From an uncultured Bacteroidota bacterium (lineage in GTDB: Bacteria; Bacteroidota; Bacteroidia; Chitinophagales; Chitinophagaceae), in assembly GCA_903839875.1 (NCBI GenBank), contig CAIMDZ010000208.1:1-64000 (forward strand): a stretch of 64,000 nucleotides of DNA. Direction: 5' to 3'. The notes beneath the pieces were generated by a model. The model did no database searches and was not told the DNA's origin. It saw only the letters and a program-made list of their open reading frames with translations. The position numbers and the translations under genes are program-made. Below are positions 43,319 through 53,073 of this stretch, one piece after another. The stretch's first letter is position 1, and each line of letters begins with the position of its first letter.

Positions 43319-44599
43319 ATGGTTCGTAAACTCATAGAAATAGCGCTCCACAATAGATTCATTGTGCTGTTGATTTCAGCCTGCCTGTTTGGGTGGGGAG
43401 TGTACAGTGTGCAGCATAACCCGGTGGATGCTATTCCTGACCTTTCGGAAAACCAGGTAATCGTATTTACAGAATGGATGGGCCGCAGCCCGCAGGTAAT
43501 CGAAGATCAGGTTACTTTTCCACTGGTAAGCAATCTGCAGGGTGTGCCAAAGGTTAAAAATATCCGGGGGGCGTCTATGTTCGGGATGAGTTTTGTGTAC
43601 GTAATCTTTGAAGACAACGTAGATATTTACTGGGCTAGGACAAGGGTGCTGGAACGGTTAAATTATGCGCAAAGATTATTACCGCAAGGTGTCACTCCCA
43701 CACTTGGCCCTGACGGTACAGGTGTAGGGCATATTTTCTGGTACACACTGGAGGCGAAACAGATGGACCTGGGTGAACAAAGGGCATTGCAGGATTGGTA
43801 TGTAAAGTTTGCACTTCAAACTGTGCCCGGAATAGCGGAAGTAGCTTCATTTGGCGGCTTTGAAAAGCAATACCAGCTTGTAGTTGACCCTGTTAAGCTA
43901 CAGTACTACAAGGTCTCATTGATGGATGTGATGAATAAAGTGAAAGCCAATAATAATGATGTGGGCGGAAGGAAATTTGAGATGAGCGATATGGCATACA
44001 TTATCAGGGGGCTTGGCTATGTAAAAAGTAAAGAAGACCTGGAAAGTATAGGTGTTGGAAATTATAATGGCATCCCTGTGAGGGTGAAGGATATTGCAAC
44101 CGTTCAGATGGGCGGCGATCTGAGGCTCGGCATTTTTGATGAGAATGGCGAAGGTGAGGTAGTAGGCGGTATTGTAGTGATGCGCTACGGAGAAAACGCA
44201 GACAGGGTGATTAAAGCGGTAAAGGCTAAAATGAAGGATGTAGAAAAAGGATTACCGGAGGGAGTAAAGTTTCATACTGCTTATGACAGAAGCGTTCTCA
44301 TAGAAGAAGCCATTCAGTCAGTAAAAGGGACGCTTATCGAAGTATTGATTACCGTGTCTATTGTAGTGATACTCTTTTTATTCCATTGGCGCAGCGCATT
44401 GATCATACTGATACAATTACCTATATCGGTAGCTGTCAGTTTCATTTTATTACAGGCTTTCGGACTTTCATCCAACATTATGTCTTTAACCGGAATTGCT
44501 TTGGCTATAGGATATGTGGTAGATGATGGAATAGTAATGGTTGAAAACGCATACAGGCATATTGCTGACGAACAATTAAAAAGGAAGCCGAATGTTTAA
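43319..44599 (+). CDS. CusA/CzcA RND pump, N-terminal part
   Basis: 426 residues corresponding to the first 40 percent of a heavy-metal RND transporter. It starts with R-K-L-I-E-I-A-L-H-N-R, has the P-V-D-A-I-P-D-L-S-E-N-Q-V segment, the first porter subdomains, and helices up to V-V-D-D-G-I-V-M-V-E-N-A, which carries proton-relay acids. It stops after L-K-R-K-P-N-V; the rest of the protein is in the +1 frame from 44592. Removing one base near 44591 joins both parts into a normal pump of about 1065 residues. Either a frameshift or a split gene with an 8-base overlap. Confidence 0.88.
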   Translation: MVRKLIEIALHNRFIVLLISACLFGWGVYSVQHNPVDAIPDLSENQVIVFTEWMGRSPQVIEDQVTFPLVSNLQGVPKVKNIRGASMFGMSFVYVIFEDNVDIYWARTRVLERLNYAQRLLPQGVTPTLGPDGTGVGHIFWYTLEAKQMDLGEQRALQDWYVKFALQTVPGIAEVASFGGFEKQYQLVVDPVKLQYYKVSLMDVMNKVKANNNDVGGRKFEMSDMAYIIRGLGYVKSKEDLESIGVGNYNGIPVRVKDIATVQMGGDLRLGIFDENGEGEVVGGIVVMRYGENADRVIKAVKAKMKDVEKGLPEGVKFHTAYDRSVLIEEAIQSVKGTLIEVLITVSIVVILFLFHWRSALIILIQLPISVAVSFILLQAFGLSSNIMSLTGIALAIGYVVDDGIVMVENAYRHIADEQLKRKPNV

Positions 44600-46517
44600 A
44601 TGGTTTAAGAAAAATAAAGATCCGCTTTCTTCGGAAGAACGGCTCAAAATTATAGAGCAGGCTGCAAAACAGGTTGGCCCCGGCGTTTTTTATTCCACGA
44701 TAGTAGCGCTGGTGTCTTTTCTGCCTGTTTTCATGCTTACCGGAATGGAGTACAAATTGTTCAGCCCTCTGGCATGGACGAAAACATTTATTCTTTTGGT
44801 TGACGCATTTCTTGCCATTACCCTTGCGCCTGTTTTAATTTCCTTCTTTCTGAGAGGCAGACTAAAACCCGAACATGCAAACCCGGTAGTGAGGGGGTTA
44901 GAATATGTGTATAAACCAATGCTGAAGCTGTGCCTTGACTGGAGAAAGACAACTATTGCCATAAATGTAATAGCAGTAATAATAGGAGGCATTATGCTTG
45001 CCCGTTTAGGGTCTGAATTTATGCCACCGCTGGATGAAGGTTCTATTTTATTTATGCCTGTTACCCTGCCGGATGTATCGAACTCTGAAGCAAAACGCAT
45101 TTTACAGATTCAGGATAAGCTGATAAAGGGCGTTCCGGAAGTAGCGAATGTAATGGGGAAGGCAGGCAGGGCAAATACAGCCACAGATAATTCACCTATC
45201 AGCATGATAGAGACAATAATACTGTTAAAACCTAAGGCCGAATGGAGGAAGGGACTGACTAAGGAGGATATTATCAATGAGCTAAATGCAAAACTTCAAA
45301 TTCCCGGAACGACCAATGGTTGGACGCAACCAATTATTAACCGCATCAATATGCTGAGTACAGGAATCCGCACTGATGTAGGATTGAAAGTGTATGGCGA
45401 AAACCTGGATTCCATTTATGCACTTGCTCAAACACTAAGAAAGGGATTGGATGGGATACCCGGCATAAAGGATCTGTATGTAGAGCCTATTACAGGCGGG
45501 AAATATATTGACATCGCGGTGAAAAGAGAGGAAATAGGCAGATACGGGCTAAGCGTGGATGATGTGAATGCTACCGTGGAGAGCGCGCTAGGCGGGATGA
45601 AATTAACCACAACTATTGAAGGCCGCCGCCGTTTTTCGGTAAATGCTAGATTCGGGCAGGATTTCAGAAATAACCTCGATGCCATCAGGCATCTGCAGGT
45701 ACAAACGATGAACTTCGGACCTGTGCCGCTTGGCGCTGTTGCTGACATTAGTATATCGGAAGGCCCGCCAATGATCAATTCGGAAAACGCTTTACTAAGG
45801 GGCGCAGTGCTGTTTAACGTGCGTGACAGAGACCTTGGAGGTACCGTAAAAGAAGCCCAGCAAAAATTAGATGCCCTGGTAAAAAAGTTACCTAAAGGGT
45901 ATTTTATTGAATGGAGCGGGCAATGGGAAAACCAGATAAGGGCAAACAAGACTTTAAAACTCATCATACCCATTGTACTCATTCTGATATTCCTTGTACT
46001 CTATGCTACCTATCATTCATTTAAAGAATCAATTCTTACAATGATCACCGTTCCGGTAGGCTTGGTAGGCGGGGTAGTAATGGTTTATTTCTACGGAGTA
46101 AATTTATCGGTAGCGGTAGCAATAGGATTTATAGCCTTATTTGGTGTGGCTACTGAGCTGGCCATGCTGATGACCATATACCTGAATGAGGCAATGCAAA
46201 ACCTGGTCAGGGATAAAGGCAATTCAAAGGAAACAATTTCCACCACCGATTTGCGTACCTATATTATAACCGGTGCAACAAAACGACTACGACCCGTGTT
46301 CATGACTGTTTCGGTAGACCTGTTCGGGCTTATTCCTATTTTATGGGCAACTGGAGTAGGAAGCGATGTAATGCGCCCCATCACTATACCGCTGATAGGA
46401 GGAACAATAACAACGGTGATTTTTGTAATGTTCGTAACACCTGTGGTACTTGAAATTGCAAAAGAACAGGAACTGAAACGTAATGGTAAAATCACTTTAA
46501 TAGATGCACATGAATAG
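44592..46517 (+). CDS. CusA/CzcA RND pump, C-terminal part
   Basis: 641 residues. It starts M-F-K-W-F-K-K-N-K-D-P, continues with the transmembrane segments after the proton-relay helix (F-L-P-V-F-M-L-T-G-M), and holds the second porter half and final helices (I-A-L-F-G-V-A-T-E-L-A-M-L-M-T-I-Y). The order and content match the rest of CusA exactly, so nothing is missing between the two frames. Substrate is Cu(I)/Ag(I) or divalent ions; the HMA and HYC_CC_PP neighbours favour copper. The outer-membrane gene overlaps its end by 14 bases. Confidence 0.9.
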   Translation: MFKWFKKNKDPLSSEERLKIIEQAAKQVGPGVFYSTIVALVSFLPVFMLTGMEYKLFSPLAWTKTFILLVDAFLAITLAPVLISFFLRGRLKPEHANPVVRGLEYVYKPMLKLCLDWRKTTIAINVIAVIIGGIMLARLGSEFMPPLDEGSILFMPVTLPDVSNSEAKRILQIQDKLIKGVPEVANVMGKAGRANTATDNSPISMIETIILLKPKAEWRKGLTKEDIINELNAKLQIPGTTNGWTQPIINRINMLSTGIRTDVGLKVYGENLDSIYALAQTLRKGLDGIPGIKDLYVEPITGGKYIDIAVKREEIGRYGLSVDDVNATVESALGGMKLTTTIEGRRRFSVNARFGQDFRNNLDAIRHLQVQTMNFGPVPLGAVADISISEGPPMINSENALLRGAVLFNVRDRDLGGTVKEAQQKLDALVKKLPKGYFIEWSGQWENQIRANKTLKLIIPIVLILIFLVLYATYHSFKESILTMITVPVGLVGGVVMVYFYGVNLSVAVAIGFIALFGVATELAMLMTIYLNEAMQNLVRDKGNSKETISTTDLRTYIITGATKRLRPVFMTVSVDLFGLIPILWATGVGSDVMRPITIPLIGGTITTVIFVMFVTPVVLEIAKEQELKRNGKITLIDAHE

Positions 46518-47754
46518 GGCAATATTGATGATCGCTTTCTTGTACTGCGGCTTTAAAAGTGCGGCACTGACTATGAACCTGGACAGTATTTACAATGCGA
46601 TTAAAGTCAATAATCCAGGCTTGAAAATGTTTGATGCCGACATTCGGTCTATGGACGAATCGGCTAAGGGAGCAAGAAGCTGGATGCCGCCGGAGGCAGG
46701 AGCCGGTTTTTATATGACTCCATATGACCCGAAAATGTGGAGCAATACAGGGATGGGACAATCGGGGCAGTTTATGATATCGGCACAACAGATGTTTCCC
46801 AACCGAAGCAGGCAGAATGCGGAATCAAAATATATGCAGGCCATGTCGTCGGTAGAAAAGGATAAGAAGAATTATACGCTGAATGAATTATTTACCGAAG
46901 CAAAGAAAAGTTATTATGCCTGGATGATGGACAAACGGAAGCTGATAATCCTGGAACAGGATGAAAAGCTGCTGAACTTTATGATACAGAGTGCTGAGCT
47001 GAGATACAAAAATGGCATGGAGAAAATCAGCGCCTATTACAAAGCTAAAGCCGCGCTGGGAAATGTAGAAAATATGAGGATAATGCTGGAGAGTGAGATC
47101 AGGCAGCAGCGCATAGCTCTGAATACACTTATGTACAGAGGGCAGCAGGAAGCGCTGGAAATTGATACCGCTTATTTCATAAAAGACTATTCAGCATTGT
47201 TGCCTGACAGCACCCTGTTTATTAATTCCAGGAGCGACATAAAGGCAATTGAACAGAATATAAGCCTGGTCAATCTGCAGGTCAATGTGGAAAGAGCAAA
47301 GTTGAAACCAGAGTTTGGTATCAGGTATGACCATGCAATTGCTTTCGGCGACCAGACTATGCAGTTTTCGCTAATGGGGATGATCAAGATTCCAATGGCG
47401 CCATGGTCATCAAAAATGTATAAAGCGAACATTGAAGGGCTGAAATGGAAAGCCGAGGCGCTTGGTCTGCAAAGGTCAATGATGGTCAATGAAGCACAAG
47501 GAATGACAGGCGCCATGCTGGCAGACTTCGAAGCAAAAAAGAAACAGGTGCAGTTATTTGAAAACAATATCATCCCTGCATTAAGAAAGAACTACCAGAC
47601 CATGCAGTTAGGGTATGAACAAAACACAGAAGAATTGTTTATGCTGTTTGACGCATGGGAGGCATTGAATATGACACAACTCGAATACATAGACCAATTG
47701 CGCCAGTTGTTGCTGATGCAAAGTGACCTGGAAAAATTGCTGGAAATAAAATAA
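46504..47754 (+). CDS. CusC-type outer-membrane efflux protein (TolC family)
   Basis: 416 residues with a signal peptide, then long helices typical of TolC (S-A-E-L-R-Y-K-N-G-M-E-K-I-S-A-Y-Y-K and M-Q-L-G-Y-E-Q-N-T-E-E-L-F). Met is frequent in the N-terminal part (M-T-P-Y-D-P-K-M-W-S-N-T-G-M-G-Q-S-G), as in copper efflux proteins. It forms the exit duct for the CusA pump. Overlaps cusA-C by 14 bases and is followed after five bases by the first adaptor. Confidence 0.88.
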   Translation: MHMNRAILMIAFLYCGFKSAALTMNLDSIYNAIKVNNPGLKMFDADIRSMDESAKGARSWMPPEAGAGFYMTPYDPKMWSNTGMGQSGQFMISAQQMFPNRSRQNAESKYMQAMSSVEKDKKNYTLNELFTEAKKSYYAWMMDKRKLIILEQDEKLLNFMIQSAELRYKNGMEKISAYYKAKAALGNVENMRIMLESEIRQQRIALNTLMYRGQQEALEIDTAYFIKDYSALLPDSTLFINSRSDIKAIEQNISLVNLQVNVERAKLKPEFGIRYDHAIAFGDQTMQFSLMGMIKIPMAPWSSKMYKANIEGLKWKAEALGLQRSMMVNEAQGMTGAMLADFEAKKKQVQLFENNIIPALRKNYQTMQLGYEQNTEELFMLFDAWEALNMTQLEYIDQLRQLLLMQSDLEKLLEIK

Positions 47755-47759
47755 ATGGA

Positions 47760-48959
47760 ATGAGAAGGATCAATAAAATATTTTTTTCGGAACTGCTCGT
47801 TGTTATACTGGTACTCTCTATAACAGGATGCGGTGGTCCGAAAAAGAAGGATGATAAGCAACCGGATATGGCCAATATGGACATGCCCGGTAAAGATCAT
47901 ACAACTAAGGATATTCACATCAGTGATACAAGGTTATCATCATTGCTGAAACCGACCGACGGATTTGTCATTTCTTCCATTCCTACTACAACTATTAAGA
48001 AGACTGAAGTAAGCCCTGTGATTACCGGGCTGGGCAAGGTTGCTTACGACACGCGCCAGGTGGGAGTTGTATCATCAAGGATTGCAGGCAGAATAGAAAG
48101 GCTTTATGTTCGCTATCGCTATCAAAAGATCAGTAAAGGGGAGAAGATTATGGACATCTATAGCCCTGAATTACAGACTAATCAGGAAAATCTTTTGTTC
48201 CTGCTGAAGAACGACCCCGGCAATACTTCACTCATTAATGCAACCAGAGACAGGTTGCAACTATCAGGTATGAGTTCGGGACAGATTCAAACCGTTATTA
48301 ATTCCGGAAAGACCGTTCATGCCATATCCATTTTCAGTAATTACAGCGGACATATACACGAAGGCGGGACGGACAATGCAGGTATGAATAGTAATCCTGC
48401 TGCCATGAAAGATATTCCATCAACAACTGAACCATTATCTATTAAGGAGGGCATGTATGTACAAAAAGGGCAGGAGTTATTCAGCGTTTATGATCCGGGA
48501 AAGGCATGGGTGTTGTTAAGTATTTATACCGACAACCAGGATGCGGTTAAAGTGGGAGATCCGGTTCATCTTGTTTGTGAAACTTTTCCTGATAAGGATT
48601 TCAACGGTAAAATTGATTTTATTGAACCCTTTTTCAGGAAAGAGAGTAAAACACTTACCGCCAGGGTTTACTTCAACAATACAACTGTTCAGATACCTAT
48701 TGGCAGCCAGGTAAAGGCGACCATAAATACCAATAAACGAAGTATAACAACATTGCCGGCCAGTGCAGTTCTTTCGCTGGGTGTGGATAAAATAGTATTC
48801 GTAAAATTAAATGATGGATTCAAGGCTAAGAAAGTAGTTATCGGAAATCTCTACAATGACCAGGCAGAACTGTTAAGCGGCCTTTCAGCAAAGGATACAA
48901 TTGCGGTAAATGCTCAATTTTTAATGGATAGTGAAAGTTTCATAAAAGTAAATGAATAG
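47760..48959 (+). CDS. CusB-type RND adaptor lipoprotein 1
   Basis: 399 residues. The lipobox is S-I-T-G-C24. A Met/His-rich stretch follows (M-A-N-M-D-M-P-G-K-D-H), then the adaptor fold: barrel-sandwich motif R-I-A-G-R-I-E-R-L-Y, a short hairpin with I-Y-S-P-E-L-Q-T-N-Q-E-N-L, a beta-barrel with D-P-G-K-A-W-V-L-L, and a membrane-proximal domain. It bridges CusA and CusC. The gap to the next adaptor is two bases. Two different adaptors in one operon could form a mixed ring. Confidence 0.9.
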   Translation: MRRINKIFFSELLVVILVLSITGCGGPKKKDDKQPDMANMDMPGKDHTTKDIHISDTRLSSLLKPTDGFVISSIPTTTIKKTEVSPVITGLGKVAYDTRQVGVVSSRIAGRIERLYVRYRYQKISKGEKIMDIYSPELQTNQENLLFLLKNDPGNTSLINATRDRLQLSGMSSGQIQTVINSGKTVHAISIFSNYSGHIHEGGTDNAGMNSNPAAMKDIPSTTEPLSIKEGMYVQKGQELFSVYDPGKAWVLLSIYTDNQDAVKVGDPVHLVCETFPDKDFNGKIDFIEPFFRKESKTLTARVYFNNTTVQIPIGSQVKATINTNKRSITTLPASAVLSLGVDKIVFVKLNDGFKAKKVVIGNLYNDQAELLSGLSAKDTIAVNAQFLMDSESFIKVNE

Positions 48960-48961
48960 GT

Positions 48962-50146
48962 ATGAAAGCGGCACAAATATTATTGCTTATCTTTTTCCTG
49001 GCAGCCTGCAAGGGTAAGCCTGAGAAAGAGGTAAAGAAAGAGGAAATCTATTACACATGCTCTATGGACCCCCAGGTAAAGCAATCTACCCCTGGTAAAT
49101 GTCCGATATGTGGCATGGCGCTGGTAGAGGCCAGCAAATTGAAGCCAAATGGGGATGATGAGATTATACTCACCGAACAGCAGGTACTGCTTAGCAATAT
49201 CAGCGTTGATACGATCCATAATGGTATGATGGGAGGCCAGCTTATATTGACCGCCACAGTAAATTTCGACCAGGCAAAAATATCCGCAATAAGTTCAAGG
49301 ATAATGGGCAGAATAGAAAAACTTTACTTCAAGAACCAGGGTGATTTTGTAAAGAAAGGTGATAAATTGTATGAGCTATACAGTGAAGATCTCAACAATG
49401 CTAAAAAAGAATACATTCTGGCAAATGAAAAAAAAATAGCCCTCGGTAATTCCGTAATAGACTTTGACCAGATAATAAGAAGCGCTAAAAATAAACTGCT
49501 GTTGTGGGGAATGACAGAATCACAGATACAAAATTTAGCAGTTGCAAAAGATGCCGGATCAACCACGTCAATTTACAGCAATGCCAGTGGCTATATTACC
49601 ACTCTGAACGTAAAGGAAGGTGAATATGTAATGGAAGGAGGTATGATAGCCCAGCTTGCAGACCTTTCCACCTTATGGGTGGAAGCACAGGTATATAGTT
49701 CGGAATTGTCGGAAATAAAAAAAGATGCAATTGCAGAGATACAGATTGGGCAGGAAACATTTAAAGGGAAAATTGAGTTTATAAATTCAGAACTCAACGC
49801 CGACAGCAGGATTAACATGATACGTGTAAGTATTCCAAACAGAAGCAACCAGTTTAAACCCGGTATGCCGGCCACGGTTACCATAGTAAACCCTAAACAT
49901 AATATGCTGTCACTACCCATTGACGCAGTGCTCAGAGACGGAAAAGGAGCAACAGTGTGGGTAATGACCGCAATGCGAACATTTAAAAACATAATGGTAG
50001 AAACAGGTATGGAGACGGGTAATCAGATCGAAATCACTTCCGGGCTGGAGGATGGCGATGTTGTTGTGATAACGGGCGCCTACCTGCTTAACAGTGAGTA
50101 TATTTTCAAACGAGGCGCAGACCCGATGGAGGGAATGAAAATGTAA
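48962..50146 (+). CDS. CusB-type RND adaptor 2 with heavy-metal-binding domain
   Basis: 394 residues. Lipobox F-F-L-A-A-C16. Residues 30-54 are a heavy-metal-binding domain: Y-Y-T-C33-S-M-D-P and C47-P-I-C50-G-M52. The adaptor fold follows with R-I-M-G-R-I-E-K-L-Y, L-Y-S-E-D-L-N-N-A-K-K-E-Y and a beta-barrel (L-S-T-L-W-V-E-A-Q-V-Y). The metal domain probably captures ions in the periplasm and hands them to CusA. The downstream gap is 73 bases, then the second HYC_CC_PP gene. Confidence 0.92.
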   Translation: MKAAQILLLIFFLAACKGKPEKEVKKEEIYYTCSMDPQVKQSTPGKCPICGMALVEASKLKPNGDDEIILTEQQVLLSNISVDTIHNGMMGGQLILTATVNFDQAKISAISSRIMGRIEKLYFKNQGDFVKKGDKLYELYSEDLNNAKKEYILANEKKIALGNSVIDFDQIIRSAKNKLLLWGMTESQIQNLAVAKDAGSTTSIYSNASGYITTLNVKEGEYVMEGGMIAQLADLSTLWVEAQVYSSELSEIKKDAIAEIQIGQETFKGKIEFINSELNADSRINMIRVSIPNRSNQFKPGMPATVTIVNPKHNMLSLPIDAVLRDGKGATVWVMTAMRTFKNIMVETGMETGNQIEITSGLEDGDVVVITGAYLLNSEYIFKRGADPMEGMKM

Positions 50147-50219
50147 ATCCGGTGACACAGCAATTATGACGAAGATCATGAATTAGATTAAAACGTAGTA
50201 ATAATTTTGAAATTACAGC

Positions 50220-50615
50220 ATGAAAAAGTTTTTGGTAACCATCTTATCTGTTCTATACATGGCCAGCGCCATGGGTGCAACTTTGCATGTTCATTATTGC
50301 ATGGGTAAGATTGCAGAAGTTGGTTTTTCTCACAATGAAGAAGATCGCTGTAGTAAATGTGGCATGAAAAAAGCAGACAGAAACAAGGGCTGCTGCAAGG
50401 ATGAGTATAAGACATTTAAAACCAATGACCATAAAATTTCAAAGGCAATTTATGATTTTTCACACCAAATAATTTCTTCTCCGGGAGCAACAAGTTTTGA
50501 CTTAAGAGCGCAACAGTTTACAGACTGCTTCCGGGTTAAGAACATAAACTATATACCACCTTTAGATCACCGCAATTGTCCCATCTTTATTAAAATCCGA
50601 AACTTCAGGATTTAA
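50220..50615 (+). CDS. HYC_CC_PP family protein, copy 2
   Basis: 131 residues, closely similar to copy 1 (42429-42827): K-F-L-V-T-I-L-S-V-L-Y, H-V-H-Y-C-M-G-K, C44-S-K-C47-G-M-K-K and K-G-C-C59-K-D are all shared, with the second half diverged. The same length, the same Cys positions and a place in the same metal region point to duplication. It begins the second half of the operon, which adds a PKD lipoprotein, two cytochromes and a porin. Confidence 0.85.
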   Translation: MKKFLVTILSVLYMASAMGATLHVHYCMGKIAEVGFSHNEEDRCSKCGMKKADRNKGCCKDEYKTFKTNDHKISKAIYDFSHQIISSPGATSFDLRAQQFTDCFRVKNINYIPPLDHRNCPIFIKIRNFRI

Positions 50616-50751
50616 ACCAATTACAAATTTTGATGAATCCCCATATTCTTTGAGGGATGTACTTTGTTTTTACTTAGCACTCCATACCAGGAGCTGTTCA
50701 ACTAAATAATTATCTAAAAATATTTTTTACAAAAAATTAAATCAAACAAAA

Positions 50752-51066
50752 ATGAAATCATATATCAGTGTATTCAGTTTAGTAATCGTTGCATTACTTA
50801 CCTTCTCAAATTGCGCGAAGAAAGAAAAAGACCCTATGGCTTGTTGCACAGTTCCCACAACAGGTGTGGTTGGAACGTCAGTAAGTTTCAGCTCAACCTG
50901 CAGTATGGATGCAACTGACTTCGTATGGTCTTTTGGCGACGGGGATTCAAGCATGGTTGCAAACACCACTCATACCTATTCAGCCGCTGCTACTTATACG
51001 GTAAAATTGATGGCCATGAAAGGCAGTAAAATGAATACGGCATCTGCATCAATTGTGATTCATTAA
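50752..51066 (+). CDS. PKD-domain lipoprotein
   Basis: 104 residues. Lipobox T-F-S-N-C, then K-K-E-K-D-P-M-A-C-C. One PKD domain follows with the signature F-V-W-S-F-G-D-G-D-S-S and T-H-T-Y-S-A-A-A-T-Y-T-V. PKD domains mediate protein or carbohydrate contacts outside the cell. The two adjacent Cys and a Met-containing C-S-M-D motif are unusual for such a domain and could bind metal. It is followed after 11 bases by the cytochrome gene. Confidence 0.8.
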   Translation: MKSYISVFSLVIVALLTFSNCAKKEKDPMACCTVPTTGVVGTSVSFSSTCSMDATDFVWSFGDGDSSMVANTTHTYSAAATYTVKLMAMKGSKMNTASASIVIH

Positions 51067-51077
51067 AATGGTATATT

Positions 51078-51476
51078 ATGAAACCGGTATTCATAATTAT
51101 TTTGTCAGGTTTTGCATTTAGTTTTTCCATCTCAAAGGCCTGTGCTGATAGTAAAGAATGGATTGCTCCGTCAAATGCAAAAGATATTGCAAATCCGCTC
51201 AAAGGAAATACAGCGGCCACAATGGAAGGTAAAAAATTGTTTACACAATTGTGTGTTGTCTGCCATGGAGAAAAAGGTAAAGGAGACGGGGTAGGTGGAG
51301 CTGCGCTTAATCCTAAACCGCGCAATTTCACCCTGGATAAAACGCAGAATCAGACTGATGGGGAATTCTTCTGGAAACTAAGCGAAGGCAGGATTCCTAT
51401 GGCAAGCTATAAGACCATACTAACTACAAATCAACGCTGGCAATTAGTCAATTATTTAAGAACTTTTAAAAAATAA
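51078..51476 (+). CDS. Periplasmic cytochrome c
   Basis: 132 residues. The signal peptide ends near A-C-A (residue 23). The haem motif is C59-V-V-C62-H63 in L-C-V-V-C-H-G-E-K-G-K-G-D-G, and the likely axial ligand is the Met in R-I-P-M-A-S-Y. This is a standard class I cytochrome c fold. The position between the metal-efflux genes and a porin suggests a redox role in metal handling, which is inference. The porin gene starts four bases after the stop. Confidence 0.88.
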   Translation: MKPVFIIILSGFAFSFSISKACADSKEWIAPSNAKDIANPLKGNTAATMEGKKLFTQLCVVCHGEKGKGDGVGGAALNPKPRNFTLDKTQNQTDGEFFWKLSEGRIPMASYKTILTTNQRWQLVNYLRTFKK

Positions 51477-51480
51477 GGTA

Positions 51481-52737
51481 ATGATCAGAAAAATAATTTT
51501 ATTGATCCTGGTTATGGGCATAGGCAAATCCTATGCCCAGGATACCAAAGAACCTCAGAATGATGGAACGGCTACTGAAGTCGTTACGCCACCAAAAGAA
51601 GAGAAATCACATTTTATGCTTCGTGGTTTTGCCCAGTTCGGATTAGATGCATCCTCAGACAATGTTGAGTTCAACATGACATCCTTTAATCCTGTAATAC
51701 TTTACAGGCAAGGCGACCGATTTTTGTTTGAAAGTGAACTGGAAATGGAATATATGTCCAATGAATTCAGCCTTAATCTCGGCTATGCCAGTGCATCCTA
51801 TATTATCACAAAAGGGGTAACTGTAAAAGTTGGTAAAATACTTATTCCTTTCGGTGAATTTGGCGAGAAATTACATCCGTCATGGGTCAATAGAATGGCC
51901 GATGCGCCGCTTGGATTAGGCCATGATGGTGGAATGCTGCCCATGGCTGATATAGGAGTAGAGTTACGCGGCGGCCTGCAAATGGGTAAATCGAAACTGA
52001 GCTACTCCATCTATTGTGTAAATGGACCAAGATTAAAAGACGGTACAATGGGCCAGGAAGAAGCGGGAATGTTATCGTGGGAAAATATGAATGACAACAA
52101 TAAAAATAAAGCGTTGGGCGCAAGGATAGGCATCTTGCCATTATCCAATTCATCTCTGGAAATTGGTTTCTCGGGATATTATGCAAAGCCGGGCAATTCA
52201 ACTTCTCCTTATGCCGGCGATTCAATGAATATGGACCTTAATTACAAGGATGTGACTGCATTGCTGACAGCTATTGATCTGTCTTATGTAAAACAAATAG
52301 CGCCATTAAAAGGAGTCATTGACATCAAAGGCCAGTATAACATGTCTGATGTAAGCAATGCGACTTATCTGAAACCCGGTGATACAAACCGGCTTACCAA
52401 CCGTTATACTTTCACCAACAGCAGCACCGCGTATTATGCACAACTTGCTTACCGCCCCACAATGGCCGGAAATAAAATATTGAAGAATATTGAAGTGGTA
52501 GGACGATACTCGGTATATAATACCCCAGTGGGCTCACTTTGGGAGAGTACACAATCGCAAATTTCATTAGGACTTAATTATTGGTTTAGCTGGAGAACGG
52601 TGCTTAAAGTTGGTTACCAAATGAGCGATGGAGTACCGGCCGGCATGAGCGGCATGAGCATGGGAGGTGCCAGTATGAGCAGTATGAGTACATCCACCGT
52701 TAATACATTTCAAATCCATTTAGCTATGGGGTTGTAA
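51481..52737 (+). CDS. Porin-like outer-membrane protein
   Basis: 418 residues. The signal peptide ends K-S-Y-A-Q. The barrel-type sequence includes L-R-G-F-A-Q-F-G-L-D-A and V-G-K-I-L-I-P-F-G-E-F-G-E, the latter as in phosphate-selective (OprO/OprP-like) porins, where the channel loop follows. It has a Met-rich C-terminal stretch (M-S-G-M-S-M-G-G-A-S-M-S-S-M-S), unusual for a porin and in keeping with Cu(I) contact. It forms an outer-membrane pore; the substrate is not known. Confidence 0.82.
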   Translation: MIRKIILLILVMGIGKSYAQDTKEPQNDGTATEVVTPPKEEKSHFMLRGFAQFGLDASSDNVEFNMTSFNPVILYRQGDRFLFESELEMEYMSNEFSLNLGYASASYIITKGVTVKVGKILIPFGEFGEKLHPSWVNRMADAPLGLGHDGGMLPMADIGVELRGGLQMGKSKLSYSIYCVNGPRLKDGTMGQEEAGMLSWENMNDNNKNKALGARIGILPLSNSSLEIGFSGYYAKPGNSTSPYAGDSMNMDLNYKDVTALLTAIDLSYVKQIAPLKGVIDIKGQYNMSDVSNATYLKPGDTNRLTNRYTFTNSSTAYYAQLAYRPTMAGNKILKNIEVVGRYSVYNTPVGSLWESTQSQISLGLNYWFSWRTVLKVGYQMSDGVPAGMSGMSMGGASMSSMSTSTVNTFQIHLAMGL

Positions 52738-52756
52738 ACTTTTTAAAAAGCCATTT

Positions 52757-53026
52757 ATGAATAAGATAAAAGTAATAACAGGATTGATGTTTTCCGTATT
52801 GATAGCAACAATATTTACTCAGAGTTGCACTACATCAAAAATGATTGAACAAAAATCAGGAGCGCAGTTGTGGGGTGAAAACTGCATCCGATGCCACAAC
52901 ATGCCTTCCCCCGCAGATTTTACCGATGTCCAGTGGGCGACTATTGGTTTGCATATGCAAGACCGTGTGAATCTGACAGATGCGGAAGCAAAAAAGATAG
53001 TTGACTTTATGAAATCTGCGAATTAG
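52757..53026 (+). CDS. Small cytochrome c lipoprotein
   Basis: 89 residues. The lipobox-like T-Q-S-C24 follows a signal. C43-I-R-C46-H47 binds haem, and Met67 in L-H-M-Q-D-R may be the sixth ligand. At about 65 residues the mature domain is among the smallest class I cytochromes. As the last certain gene of the metal operon it may pass electrons together with the cytochrome at 51078-51476. Confidence 0.8.
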   Translation: MNKIKVITGLMFSVLIATIFTQSCTTSKMIEQKSGAQLWGENCIRCHNMPSPADFTDVQWATIGLHMQDRVNLTDAEAKKIVDFMKSAN

Positions 53027-53073
53027 TACCATGCATTTGCAGAATACATAAAACACTTCGCGTTACTCCACCA

